The notes under the pieces: generated by a model
The model's input: the letters and a program-made list of their open reading frames with translations, nothing else
Told to the model about the DNA's origin: nothing
Database searches by the model: none
Shown: positions 1-6,503 of the stretch, piece after piece
How the letters are laid out: every line of letters begins with the position of its first letter
Position numbering within the stretch: the first letter of the stretch is position 1
Translations under genes and position numbers: made by a program
Assembly (NCBI GenBank): GCA_949739085.1
Contig: CATIYU010000204.1
Coordinates: 1 to 28,463, forward strand
DNA: 28,463 nucleotides
Origin: an uncultured Eubacteriales bacterium
GTDB lineage: Bacteria > Bacillota_A > Clostridia > Oscillospirales > Oscillospiraceae
Direction: 5' to 3'

Positions 1-36
1 CATTTTGCGGCAGCGCCTTCCGTTGCTTTGCGGGTC

Positions 37-750
37 CTACAGGGCGGGCAGGCCCTCCAGAAAGCTTTGCAGCTCCTGGAAGCTACCGTGGGAGTAGCCG
101 TCAATTGGCAGGCCCTGGGGGTTCTCCAGGCAGTCTGTCACCAGATAGACCTGTATCCCAGCCTTCTGGGCGGCGGCGTCATCCACCGGGTTGTTGCCAA
201 TCATCAGGCATGAACCGGCATCCCGGCCGGTTTGCTGGAGGATGTCCAGGTAGTAGCCGGGGTTGGGCTTGCTGCGGCGGCTGTTTTCGTAGGTGGTGAT
301 GAAGTCAAAATCCCCGGCCTTCAGCCCCACCCAGCCCAGGCGGCTCTCCACCGCCACCAGGGGGAAGATGGGGTTGGTGGCCAACACCAGGCCGTAGCCC
401 TTCTCCCGGAGTCCCTGGAGGAGGGGGCCATGGTCCGGCTCGGCCTGTAGGCACCGCTTGGCCTCGTTGAAATCCCGGGCGTAAAAATCGTTAAAAAGCC
501 CCTCCAGGGCCAGGGCCTCAATGCCCATTTCCTGAGTGAAGCAGGCCCAGAAGGCCTGCCGGTTGGTGGCCTGGCCGTCGTTGGCAATCATGGCGGCGGT
601 GCCCTTCCAGATGGCGTCCGTGAGCTTTTTGCTCTCGTAGCCCATGGGGGCCAGCCGCCCCGCCAGGGCCTTGAAATAGCAGCGGATAAAATCGTCCTGC
701 GCAAAGGGGAGCAGGGTTCCGTCCAGGTCAAACAGGATGGTTGTCAGCAT
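37..750 (-). CDS. HAD-superfamily hydrolase (phosphatase-like)
   Basis: Probable cytoplasmic phosphatase of the haloacid dehalogenase superfamily, 237 residues. Motif I, FDLDGT, supplies the nucleophile Asp8 and general acid Asp10. Motif II is the Thr of VLATNP, motif III the Lys of RRSKPNP, and motif IV the acidic pair in IGNNPVDDA. A helical cap lies between motifs I and II, as in subfamily I enzymes. An upstream in-frame ATG at 759 touches AAGGAG directly, whereas the ATG at 750 lies 9 bases after it, so I start at 750. The gene has its own promoter (808-836) and follows the XRE-S24 regulator on the same strand. The substrate cannot be read from the sequence; phosphoglycolate- or nucleotide-type small phosphoesters are common in the family. 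Confidence 0.88.
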   Translation of the reverse strand: MLTTILFDLDGTLLPFAQDDFIRCYFKALAGRLAPMGYESKKLTDAIWKGTAAMIANDGQATNRQAFWACFTQEMGIEALALEGLFNDFYARDFNEAKRCLQAEPDHGPLLQGLREKGYGLVLATNPIFPLVAVESRLGWVGLKAGDFDFITTYENSRRSKPNPGYYLDILQQTGRDAGSCLMIGNNPVDDAAAQKAGIQVYLVTDCLENPQGLPIDGYSHGSFQELQSFLEGLPAL

Positions 751-807
751 GGGAGTCATCTCCTTGTTGTGGGCGGCAGATGGGATGAAGCCGCCGCCTT
801 TGTATAA

Positions 808-836
808 AGTATATCAAATACAGGCGGAATTAGCAA
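808..836 (-). promoter_or_regulatory. Sigma-A promoter of the HAD hydrolase
   Basis: On the minus strand TTGCTA (831-836) and TATACT (808-813) are separated by 17 bases. It lies between the regulator stop and the HAD start, so the HAD gene need not depend on upstream transcription. Confidence 0.7.
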
Positions 837-857
837 GAAAAAATTGGCAAAGGCCGT

Positions 858-1607
858 CTAACGTACCACCGGCGGCTTGGAGGGCAAGAGCACCCTGCCC
901 AGGCACACCAGGCTGCGTCCGCTGCTTCTGGGCAGGACCACATCCGCGTCCGCCCTGCGGCGGTTCAGAGACAGCAGGTATACAATCCCCAGCTTGTCCC
1001 GCACATACTGCTTACAGAACATGTCTCCATCCACGCAGAAGATGCCCACATCACCGCTGGCTAGAGGGTCCCGGTTGACATAGGCGACGGACCCGTGGCA
1101 GATGTAGGGCTCCATAGAGTCCCCCTGGATGCGGACGGCGTACTCCGCCCCCCGGGGCACCTGGCCGGTGACATCGATGTAGTCGAAGTCCTCCCCGAAA
1201 ACGGGCGCGGCGTAGCCTGCGGCGGCGGGGCTGCGGTAGAGGGGAATTTGCCGGATTTCCCCCTGGGCGGCCTCCTTCTCCAGATCCGCCTGGTAGCCGC
1301 CCAGCGTATCGGCCACAGCGTGGAGGACCTGGCGGCCACGGGTCCTCAGCCCCCGGTATTTGCGCACCAGGGACTGTTCCTCCGCCGAGCAGACGAAAGC
1401 CCTGCCGGAAAAGGAGTCCTGATAGAGGTAGTTGGGGTCGATGTCCAGGGCGCGAAAGAGCTTGATAAGCACTTCCTCCCGCATGGCGTTCTGCCCGTTT
1501 TCGTAGTTGCTGACGGCGGAGAGGCTGACGCCCAGCTTTTTCGCCAGCTCTCCCTGGCTCATGCCGAGCTCTTTTCTCCGTTCCCGTACTCTCTGACCAA
1601 AGCCCAT
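858..1607 (-). CDS. XRE-family repressor with S24 self-cleavage domain (HdiR/cI-like)
   Basis: Transcription regulator of 249 residues. An N-terminal XRE helix-turn-helix (residues about 5-60, with MSQGELAKKLGVS and AVSNYENG) is joined by a linker to a C-terminal LexA/cI-type S24 domain. The catalytic pair is visible: Ser164 in GDSMEP and Lys199 in FCKQY, with a probable Ala130-Gly131 cleavage site. In HdiR and phage cI proteins this layout gives repressors that cut themselves when RecA is activated by DNA damage. An upstream ATG at 1688 gives an AT-rich N-terminal extension unlike the family; the ATG at 1607 follows AGAGGAGG by 5 bases and is used. It is not LexA itself, because the DNA-binding domain is XRE type. 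A palindromic operator and an outward promoter lie just upstream. Confidence 0.9.
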   Translation of the reverse strand: MGFGQRVRERRKELGMSQGELAKKLGVSLSAVSNYENGQNAMREEVLIKLFRALDIDPNYLYQDSFSGRAFVCSAEEQSLVRKYRGLRTRGRQVLHAVADTLGGYQADLEKEAAQGEIRQIPLYRSPAAAGYAAPVFGEDFDYIDVTGQVPRGAEYAVRIQGDSMEPYICHGSVAYVNRDPLASGDVGIFCVDGDMFCKQYVRDKLGIVYLLSLNRRRADADVVLPRSSGRSLVCLGRVLLPSKPPVVR

Positions 1608-1644
1608 GGCGGCCTCCTCTCTCTGAAAACACAGCAAAAATAGA

Positions 1645-1673
1645 ATTATAAAAAAATATTCAGTAAAATTAAA
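1645..1673 (-). promoter_or_regulatory. Possible promoter of the XRE-S24 regulator
   Basis: A perfect TATAAT (minus strand, 1645-1650) sits about 40 bases before the start codon. The best -35 at 17-base spacing is only TTTAAT (1668-1673), so the box assignment is tentative. The whole stretch 1635-1680 is AT-rich. Confidence 0.45.
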
Positions 1674-1681
1674 ATTTTCCC

Positions 1682-1710
1682 TTGACAAAAAAGAACAACA
1701 GTGCTATTAT
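1682..1710 (+). promoter_or_regulatory. Strong sigma-A promoter pointing away from the XRE-S24 gene
   Basis: TTGACA (1682-1687) and TATTAT (1705-1710) are 17 bases apart. The expected start of transcription, near 1717, lies directly before the palindrome at 1721-1734. The promoter diverges from the regulator gene and faces the minus-strand tRNA operon. Confidence 0.75.
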
Positions 1711-1720
1711 GGTCGAGCAA

Positions 1721-1734
1721 GGAACAAACGTTCC
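1721..1734. promoter_or_regulatory. LexA/DinR-type palindromic operator
   Basis: GGAACAAACGTTCC contains GAAC-N4-GTTC, the core of the Gram-positive SOS box (consensus CGAAC-N4-GTTCG). It begins about 10 bases after the -10 box, so a bound repressor would block the rightward promoter. Either the neighbouring XRE-S24 protein or the cell's LexA could bind it; the sequence alone does not decide. Confidence 0.6.
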
Positions 1735-1850
1735 CGTGCAAACAAAAACGGCAAGAAAGGAGGAATATGTGGCGGGACCAGCAACGGGGGCAGCGGACAA
1801 AAGCCGGAGAAGCAGACTGTACTACGTCCGGACGCGGGCGCGGGGAGGAC

Positions 1851-1886
1851 AGACAAAAGCCGCTGTGCCAGCGGCACAGCGGCTTT
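1851..1886 (-). terminator. Terminator of the tRNA operon
   Basis: A perfect 14-bp stem (1856-1869 with 1873-1886) and 3-base loop starts four bases after the CCA end of tRNA-Tyr. On the minus strand it is followed by TTTT. On the plus strand the tail is TTTCGCTT, so it may work weakly in that direction too. Confidence 0.85.
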
Positions 1887-1890
1887 CGCT

Positions 1891-1975
1891 TGGTGGGAGC
1901 GGGTGGATTCGAACCACCGAAGTCGTCGACAACAGATTTACAGTCTGCCCCCTTTGGCCACTCGGGAACGCTCCC
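1891..1975 (-). tRNA. tRNA-Tyr (anticodon GTA)
   Basis: An 85-base class II tRNA with acceptor arms GGGAGCG/CGCTCCC, discriminator A and an encoded CCA. The anticodon loop CTGTAAA carries GTA. A long variable arm and a TTCGAATC T-loop are present. It is the second gene of a two-tRNA operon after tRNA-Thr, and its terminator follows directly. Confidence 0.96.
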
Positions 1976-2028
1976 ATATTGGTCCCGCCAAAAGGTCTCC
2001 CATGACGCGGAGTGCTGCTGGAGAGGGG

Positions 2029-2104
2029 TGGAGCTGGTAGACGGACTCGAACCCCCGACCTGCTGATTACAAATCAGCTGCTCTACCAACTGAGCTATAC
2101 CAGC
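2029..2104 (-). tRNA. tRNA-Thr (anticodon TGT)
   Basis: A 76-base cloverleaf: acceptor GCTGGTA/TACCAGC, discriminator T, encoded CCA, D-arm with AGCTCAGTTGGTAGAGC, anticodon loop TTTGTAA, T-arm with TTCGAGTC. It is first in the tRNA-Thr/tRNA-Tyr operon; 53 bases separate the two genes. Confidence 0.96.
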
Positions 2105-2123
2105 ACGATCAGCAGCAAGATGT

Positions 2124-2152
2124 ATTCTAGCAGAACTTCTCCGTTTTGTCAA
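2124..2152 (-). promoter_or_regulatory. Promoter of the tRNA-Thr/tRNA-Tyr operon
   Basis: On the minus strand TTGACA (2147-2152) and TAGAAT (2124-2129) have 17-base spacing, placing the start just ahead of the tRNA-Thr 5' end. It is back to back with the zinc-ribbon gene. Confidence 0.85.
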
Positions 2153-2183
2153 CAGAAATTTTGAAATTTAGGAGGAAAATTTT

Positions 2184-2384
2184 TTGCGCTACATACCGAA
2201 GAGACACCGGGACCCTCAGCGGGCGGTTCCGGCAGCTCAGTGCGCCCTCTGCGGCGGGGCGCTGTACCGGGGGAATCCCTGTTGGCGGCTGGGGGGCCGC
2301 ACCCTCTGCGAGGACTGCGCCGTCCCCTGGCTTCTGGCGGAGCTGGCGCCCTTTCATATCGTGTGCGGGGAGGTGGAGCTGTGA
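2184..2384 (+). CDS. Small zinc-ribbon-like protein
   Basis: A 66-residue protein with cysteines 20, 23, 33, 42 and 45. Two CxxC pairs (CALC and CEDC) fit a treble-clef or zinc-ribbon fold. The start is TTG, 8 bases after AGGAGG at 2170-2175; no ATG is available. The stop overlaps the GTG start of the next gene (GTGA), so the two are translationally coupled. It is the first gene of a three-gene cluster ending in a sigma-70 region-4-like protein, which suggests a role in nucleic-acid binding or transcription. I recognise no named family. Confidence 0.75.
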   Translation: MRYIPKRHRDPQRAVPAAQCALCGGALYRGNPCWRLGGRTLCEDCAVPWLLAELAPFHIVCGEVEL

Positions 2385-2611
2385 CGCTGCTGCGTATGGC
2401 CGCGAGCTACCGCCAGAGCGCGGACCTCATCCGCCTGCGGATTGTGGCCCTCAAGGAGGCCCAGCGCACAGCGGACCCGGAGGAGCGCCTCCGCCTGGAG
2501 CAGCGCATCCGGGACCTGAAGGCCCTCCACCGGGACACCCGGGAGATCGCCCTGGTGCTGGAGAGATATTACGACAGGAGGTACCACCGGAATGAGCGCT
2601 ACACGCTATAG
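2381..2611 (+). CDS. Small charged helical protein of unknown function
   Basis: A 76-residue protein, rich in Arg, Glu and Leu. The part from residue 7 to about 65 reads as one long amphipathic helix, probably a coiled coil, with a basic tail (RYYDRRYHRNERY). Start GTG at 2381 overlaps the upstream stop codon and is preceded by GGGGAGG. It overlaps the next gene by 20 bases, so the three proteins are probably made together and may form a complex. No family is recognised; similar small proteins beside sigma-like genes occur in clostridial prophages and integrative elements, but that link is inference. Confidence 0.72.
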   Translation: MTLLRMAASYRQSADLIRLRIVALKEAQRTADPEERLRLEQRIRDLKALHRDTREIALVLERYYDRRYHRNERYTL

Positions 2612-2906
2612 CCCAGAGAAGGCCGCCGCCCGGCGGAACAACGAATTCCTGGGGGACATGGCGGCCTGGGACCGGGAAAACGGCGAGGACAACAGCGAGC
2701 AGCTGGAGCGGCTGCGCCGGAACCTGAAGAGGGTCCGCCGGGCGGAGCTGACCCCCCGGCAGGCGGAGATGGTCCACCTCTACTACGACCTGGGCCTGTC
2801 TATGCCCCAGATCGCCGCCCAGCTGGGCATTACAAAATCCAGCGTGTCCCGGACCCTGGCCCGGGGGAGAAAAAGATTAAAAAGGTACTTGCAATACAGT
2901 TTCTAA
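2592..2906 (+). CDS. Sigma-70 region-4-like HTH protein
   Basis: A 104-residue protein with a C-terminal helix-turn-helix of the sigma-70 region 4 kind: LTPRQAEMVHLYYDLGLSMPQIAAQLGITKSSVSRTLARGRKRLKR covers residues about 54-100 (shown here split: LTPRQAEMVHLYYDLG, then MPQIAAQLGI, then SSVSRTLARGRKRL). There is no region 2, so it cannot be a complete sigma factor by itself. The N-terminal half is charged and likely helical. Free-standing region-4 proteins occur as phage late regulators (ArpU-like) and as mobile-element regulators. It overlaps the preceding gene by 20 bases; the SD is AGGAGG at 2576-2581. Confidence 0.82.
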   Translation: MSATRYSPEKAAARRNNEFLGDMAAWDRENGEDNSEQLERLRRNLKRVRRAELTPRQAEMVHLYYDLGLSMPQIAAQLGITKSSVSRTLARGRKRLKRYLQYSF

Positions 2907-2917
2907 TCTGTTACACT
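2889..2917 (+). promoter_or_regulatory. Promoter upstream of the YitT gene
   Basis: TTGCAA (2889-2894) and TACACT (2912-2917) with 17-base spacing. The -35 lies inside the end of the sigma-like gene. Confidence 0.55.
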
Positions 2918-2970
2918 TACATGCTGAATTTACGGGGAAACCACCCCGAAGAAAGTGGGGACATAGACGC

Positions 2971-3855
2971 ATGGTGCAGTCTGTCATGAAAACCGGCTGG
3001 GGCCGGATCTCCCTGGCGGTGCTGGGGGCTTTTATTTACGCGCTGGGAATTAATCTATTTGTGGTGCCGCTGGGGCTCTTCACCGGCGGCATGATGGGCG
3101 CCTGCCAGCTGCTGCGCTCCCTGATCCTACAGGTTTTCCATATGGAATCCGTCACCTTCGACTTTGCCGGCCTCATCTACTACGCGTTCAACGTGCCCCT
3201 CTTCGTCCTGGCCTACAAGACCATGGGGCGCATGTTCCTGCGCAACACCATCATCTGCGCCACGGCCTACACCGTGTTCGTCAGTATCGTGCCCATTCCC
3301 GCCGCGCCCCTGGTGGACGACGTGCTCACCGGCTGCCTGCTGGGCGGCGTCATCAGCGGCGTGGGAACGGGTCTGGCCCTCACCGCCGGATGCTGTGGCG
3401 GCGGACTGGACGTGATGGGTCTGTACATGGTGAAAAAGGGCGTGAAGATGACCATGGGGCAGTTTAACTTGGGCTTTAACGCGGTGTTGTTCATCCTCAG
3501 CTTCGTCCTCTTCGACCTGCCCACCATGATTTACTCCGTCCTGAACACCATTTTCAACTCCATGGCTATTGACCGGGCCCACCGGCAGAGCGTCACGGTC
3601 CAGGTGCTCATCTTCACCAAAAAGGAGACGCCGGAGCTGGACCAGTTTATCATGGACAACCTACACCGGGGCGTGACCCGGTGGGAGGGCAAAGGCGTGT
3701 ACACCGGGGAGGCCACCCATATCCTCTGCGTGTGTATGAACCGGTATGAGATCGACGACCTGCGGGCGGAGCTCCACCGGCTGGACCCCAAGGCGTTCTT
3801 CATTGTGCAGCAGGGCGTCCGGGTCAGCAGCAACTTCGAGCAGCGGCTCTCCTGA
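2971..3855 (+). CDS. YitT family membrane protein (DUF161 and DUF2179)
   Basis: Membrane protein of 294 residues. Five or six hydrophobic segments occupy residues about 10-200, with the family's glycine-rich stretch (GVGTGLALTAGCCGGGLDVMG) seen in two parts: GVGTGLALTAG and CCGGGLDVMG. A soluble C-terminal DUF2179 domain follows from about residue 210. YitT-family proteins are common in Firmicutes, usually in several copies; their substrate is not established. The SD is poor (GTGGGG ten bases upstream). It is probably transcribed from 2889-2917 and ends at a strong bidirectional terminator shared with the convergent asparaginase gene. Confidence 0.9.
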   Translation: MVQSVMKTGWGRISLAVLGAFIYALGINLFVVPLGLFTGGMMGACQLLRSLILQVFHMESVTFDFAGLIYYAFNVPLFVLAYKTMGRMFLRNTIICATAYTVFVSIVPIPAAPLVDDVLTGCLLGGVISGVGTGLALTAGCCGGGLDVMGLYMVKKGVKMTMGQFNLGFNAVLFILSFVLFDLPTMIYSVLNTIFNSMAIDRAHRQSVTVQVLIFTKKETPELDQFIMDNLHRGVTRWEGKGVYTGEATHILCVCMNRYEIDDLRAELHRLDPKAFFIVQQGVRVSSNFEQRLS

Positions 3856-3902
3856 AAAAAGACCCCCGTCCGGCAGGCGCCGGGCGGGGGTTCCGCGTTT
3901 TT
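3855..3902. terminator. Bidirectional terminator between yitT-like and asparaginase genes
   Basis: A 13-bp GC-rich stem (3862-3874 with 3879-3891, one G-T pair). A T run follows at 3898-3902 on the plus strand, and TTTTTT (3855-3860 complement) follows on the minus strand, so it can serve both convergent genes. Confidence 0.85.
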
Positions 3903-3909
3903 GGCGATG

Positions 3910-4911
3910 CTACATCCCGGCCAGGATGTCGCAGGCCACAGGGGTGTAAAAGAGCTCCTGCACCCACTTGCGGTCCTTGGTCTGGCCCAGAATCCACATG
4001 AGCTTGGCCGTCACCGCCTCCGAGGTCATGTCGTAAGCCTCCAGAATGGGCAGGTCCCGCTTGATGCTGCTGCCCACGTGGTACACCGCCAAGTCGCTGC
4101 CCTCATTTTCCACCTGGGTGGTCATCACCACCGTCTTGCCCGCCTCCAGGCCCGCCTTGACGGTCTCATAGTAGTCCCCGGCCTTATAGGTGGGCAGGCC
4201 ACCCACGCCGAAGCTCTCGATAATCAGCGCGTCGCTGCGCTCCAGCAGGTACGCCGCCACGCCGCAGTCTGTCCCGGGAATCAGCTTCATGAGCGCCACG
4301 TTGGGGTTCACCGTCTCGTAGAACTGGGGCACGGCCCGGCTCTCGGGCCGGATGTAGCGGATGACCCGCCCGTCCCGCACCATCCCCAGAAGGGGATAAT
4401 TGATGCTGGAAAATGCCTCAAAGCTCTTGCTGTGGGTCTTCCTGGCCCGGGTGCCCATGATAATTTTGCCGTTGAATACCAGGGTCACTCCGGGCATGTC
4501 CGCCGAGGCCACGGTCAGGGCATCCCGGAGGTTCTGCTTGCTGTCGGTGGTCTCAAAGCCGATGGGCTTCTGGGCTCCAGTGAGCACGATGGGCTTGGGA
4601 CAGCCCTGGATCAGATAGCTCAGGGCGGCGGCGGTATAGGCCATGGTGTCCGTGCCGTGGCTGATTACAAAGCCGTCAAACTCCCGGTAGCGCTCCCGGA
4701 TGGCCCCGGCAATCCGGGCCCAGTGCTTGGGCTGGATGTTGGTGCTGTCCAGGCTGAAGAGCTGCTGGCACTCCACGTCGCAGATCTCAGAGATGTCGGG
4801 GATGTACCGCAGCAGCTGTTCGCTGGTCAGCTCCGGTTCCAGGCCGCTCTCCCCCATCTCGGAGGCGATGGTGCCCCCGGTGCCAATGAGCAGGATTCGT
4901 TTTTCTTTCAT
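3910..4911 (-). CDS. ansA: L-asparaginase, type I (cytoplasmic)
   Basis: Hydrolyses L-asparagine to aspartate and ammonia. The 333-residue length fits the family. Both active-site signatures are present: GTGGTIA near the N-terminus with nucleophile Thr14, and HGTDTM at 85-90 with Thr87 and Asp88. There is no signal peptide, which favours the cytoplasmic type I enzyme over the exported type II form. Start ATG follows AAGGAG with normal spacing. It lies 52 bases behind the ymdB-like gene on the same strand and probably shares its promoter at 5785-5813. A glutaminase gene occurs further along (23030), so this stretch of chromosome holds two amide-hydrolysing enzymes. Confidence 0.94.
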   Translation of the reverse strand: MKEKRILLIGTGGTIASEMGESGLEPELTSEQLLRYIPDISEICDVECQQLFSLDSTNIQPKHWARIAGAIRERYREFDGFVISHGTDTMAYTAAALSYLIQGCPKPIVLTGAQKPIGFETTDSKQNLRDALTVASADMPGVTLVFNGKIIMGTRARKTHSKSFEAFSSINYPLLGMVRDGRVIRYIRPESRAVPQFYETVNPNVALMKLIPGTDCGVAAYLLERSDALIIESFGVGGLPTYKAGDYYETVKAGLEAGKTVVMTTQVENEGSDLAVYHVGSSIKRDLPILEAYDMTSEAVTAKLMWILGQTKDRKWVQELFYTPVACDILAGM

Positions 4912-4963
4912 CGTTTCTCTCCTTATTGTCGTGTTTGCGCCTCTGGCTTCCCGTCCCCCGTCT

Positions 4964-5737
4964 TTACCGGACGTCCACCCGCTCCACGCCTGTGCAGAGG
5001 CCGGTGGAGCTGTCCAGACTGAAGACGGCCCCCTGCATCTTGCAGGGGCCCTCCGCCGTCTGGTGCCGCTGAGGCGGCCCCCCCAGAAACCGGTCGACGC
5101 TCTGCTCCGGCGGGATGCCCAGAACAGAGCGGATGGGCCCGGTCATGCCCAGGTCGGTGATGTAACCCGTGCCCTGGGGGAGGATCTGCTCGTCCGCCGT
5201 GGGCACGTGGGTATGGGTGCCCCACACCGCCGAGACCCGGCCATCCAGATGGTAGCCCATGGCCAGCTTTTCGCTGGTGGCCTCCCCATGGAAATCCACC
5301 AGGGTGAAGAGCGGCTTTTCCGCTTTCAGAATCCGGTCCGCGGTGGTGAAGGGGTTGTCAGCGTTGAAGTCCAGGCCGCAGCGGCCGATGAGGCTCATCA
5401 CCCCCACCTGCACCCGTCCGCAGTCGTAGACCCCCCAGCCCCGGCCTGGGGCCCGCCCGGCGAAGTTGGCGGGCCGGAGGAGGTAGGGGTCCTCGTCCAG
5501 CCGCCGGGCGATCTGGGCCTTGCCGAAGGTGTGGTTGCCCAGGGTGACAACGTCCGCGCCCGCCTGATAGAGGGCCTCCGCCTGCTGGGGCAGAAGGCCA
5601 GTACCGGCGGCGTTCTCGCCGTTGACCACCGTGAAGTGGATATCCTTCAGCCGCTTCAGAGGGCGCAGACAGCGCTCCAGGTGCTCCAGGCCCTGCTGGC
5701 CCACCACGTCTCCGATTGCAAGAATGTGGTAAATCAA
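4964..5737 (-). CDS. ymdB: YmdB/TIGR00282 family metallophosphoesterase
   Basis: A dinuclear metallophosphoesterase of 257 residues. Metal-binding motifs appear in order: GDVVGQQG (Asp10), NGENAAG (Asn39, Glu41), GNH (residues 67-69), HGEATSEK, and GTHTH near the C-terminal third. In Bacillus subtilis YmdB hydrolyses 2',3'- and 3',5'-cyclic nucleotides and affects biofilm and sporulation decisions. The start is TTG (5737), preceded by AAAGGCGG at about 7 bases; no better ATG exists. It is first in a likely operon with ansA. Confidence 0.92.
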   Translation of the reverse strand: MIYHILAIGDVVGQQGLEHLERCLRPLKRLKDIHFTVVNGENAAGTGLLPQQAEALYQAGADVVTLGNHTFGKAQIARRLDEDPYLLRPANFAGRAPGRGWGVYDCGRVQVGVMSLIGRCGLDFNADNPFTTADRILKAEKPLFTLVDFHGEATSEKLAMGYHLDGRVSAVWGTHTHVPTADEQILPQGTGYITDLGMTGPIRSVLGIPPEQSVDRFLGGPPQRHQTAEGPCKMQGAVFSLDSSTGLCTGVERVDVR

Positions 5738-5784
5738 AGTACCGCCGCCTTTCTGGTTCGCCTGTAAATCCCAATAGACACCCT

Positions 5785-5813
5785 ATTGTAACACGAAAAG
5801 GGGCCCAAGGCAA
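5785..5813 (-). promoter_or_regulatory. Promoter of ymdB-ansA
   Basis: Minus-strand TTGCCT (5808-5813) and TACAAT (5785-5790) with 17-base spacing, about 45 bases before the TTG start. Confidence 0.65.
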
Positions 5814-5830
5814 TCAGGGATTTGCCGGAT

Positions 5831-5859
5831 TTGACGCTTCCGGCCAAACGTGGTATACT
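5831..5859 (+). promoter_or_regulatory. Promoter of the DUF5662 gene
   Basis: TTGACG (5831-5836) and TATACT (5854-5859) with 17-base spacing, 27 bases before the ATG. It lies back to back with the ymdB promoter. Confidence 0.82.
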
Positions 5860-5886
5860 ACCCCCACAGGAGAGGGGGGCCGGGTT

Positions 5887-6426
5887 ATGTCCAATTGGCT
5901 GGGACACTTCCGCACCATCACCGCCCACAAGCTGCGGGTAATGAAATATTGCTTTCGCGTGGGGCTGTACCGCCAGGGACTGCTCCACGACCTGAGCAAA
6001 TACGGCCCGACAGAGTTCCTGGTGGGGGCAAAGTTCTACCAGGGAGACCACAGCCCCAACGAGGCCGAGCGTCTGGAGCGGGGATACTCCTCCGCCTGGC
6101 TCCACCACAAGGGCCGCAACAAGCACCACCTGGAGTACTGGCTGGACTACGCCCCGGACCTGAACTACCGCATCGGCGGCATGGAGATGCCGGTCCGCTA
6201 TGTGGTGGAGATGTTCTGCGACCGGATTGCCGCCTGCCAGACCTACCAGAAGGAGCGCTATACCAACGCCTCGCCCTGGGAGTACTACGCCAGAAGTCTG
6301 GATCACTATATCATCCACCCCAACACCCAGGCACTGCTGGAACAGCTCCTGCTGATGCTCCGGGACGAGGGGGAGGAGCGGACCATCGACTATATCCGCC
6401 GGGAGGTGCTGAAAAACCGGCGGTAG
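5887..6426 (+). CDS. DUF5662 family protein, HD-like metal-site candidate
   Basis: A 179-residue soluble protein matching what I know as DUF5662. It carries an HD-type segment, LLHDLSKYG, followed by a histidine cluster (WLHHKGRNKHHLEYW) and later DR. These conserved His/Asp residues look like a metal-binding site related to HD phosphohydrolases, but no reaction is established. The start ATG at 5887 follows AGGAGAGGGGGGCC closely; longer upstream in-frame starts would run through the promoter and are rejected. It is a single-gene unit facing the convergent rlmH operon. Confidence 0.85.
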   Translation: MSNWLGHFRTITAHKLRVMKYCFRVGLYRQGLLHDLSKYGPTEFLVGAKFYQGDHSPNEAERLERGYSSAWLHHKGRNKHHLEYWLDYAPDLNYRIGGMEMPVRYVVEMFCDRIAACQTYQKERYTNASPWEYYARSLDHYIIHPNTQALLEQLLLMLRDEGEERTIDYIRREVLKNRR

Positions 6427-6463
6427 GGACCGTCTTTGGCGGATTCAGCGGGAATTCTCGACA

Positions 6464-6498
6464 AAAAGCCCCGGACGGCAGAGCTCTGCCGTCCGGGG
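6464..6498 (-). terminator. Terminator of the walJ-rlmH operon
   Basis: A perfect 15-bp inverted repeat with no separate loop bases (6469-6483 with 6484-6498), followed on the minus strand by TTTTT. The plus side lacks a T run, so it mainly serves rlmH. Confidence 0.85.
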
Positions 6499-6503
6499 TC
6501 CCG

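Larger units (their letters stand above)
1717..1886 (+). other. Putative SOS-controlled short transcript without a clear gene
   Basis: Downstream of the boxed promoter is a strong AAAGGAGG (1756-1763), followed by ATG (1767) and GTG (1769). All three frames remain open through the hairpin and into the antisense of tRNA-Tyr, so none closes as a normal small gene. The transcript could be a small RNA, carry a peptide that ends at the hairpin, or be a relic. No homology is recognised. Confidence 0.3.

Noticed and set aside
1..36. Start of another minus-strand gene at the left edge
   Set aside because: CAT at 1-3 could be an ATG behind a GGAAGG-like site, but no coding sequence is available to support it.
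858..1607. Calling the XRE-S24 regulator LexA
   Set aside because: The S24 domain fits, but the DNA-binding domain is XRE type and not the winged helix of LexA.
1767..2066. Long plus-strand frames across the tRNA genes
   Set aside because: They translate to stretches such as GAGGFEPP and GSGWIRTTE, the well-known artefacts of reading tRNA genes antisense. No closed gene is supported.
2105..2906. Intact prophage or integrative element at the tRNA operon
   Set aside because: The XRE-S24 and sigma-like genes hint at one, but no integrase, structural gene or duplicated tRNA end is present in the window.
3901..5022. A 373-codon plus-strand open frame opposite ansA
   Set aside because: It is the antisense shadow of ansA, whose active-site motifs are clear; the plus frame shows no family features.
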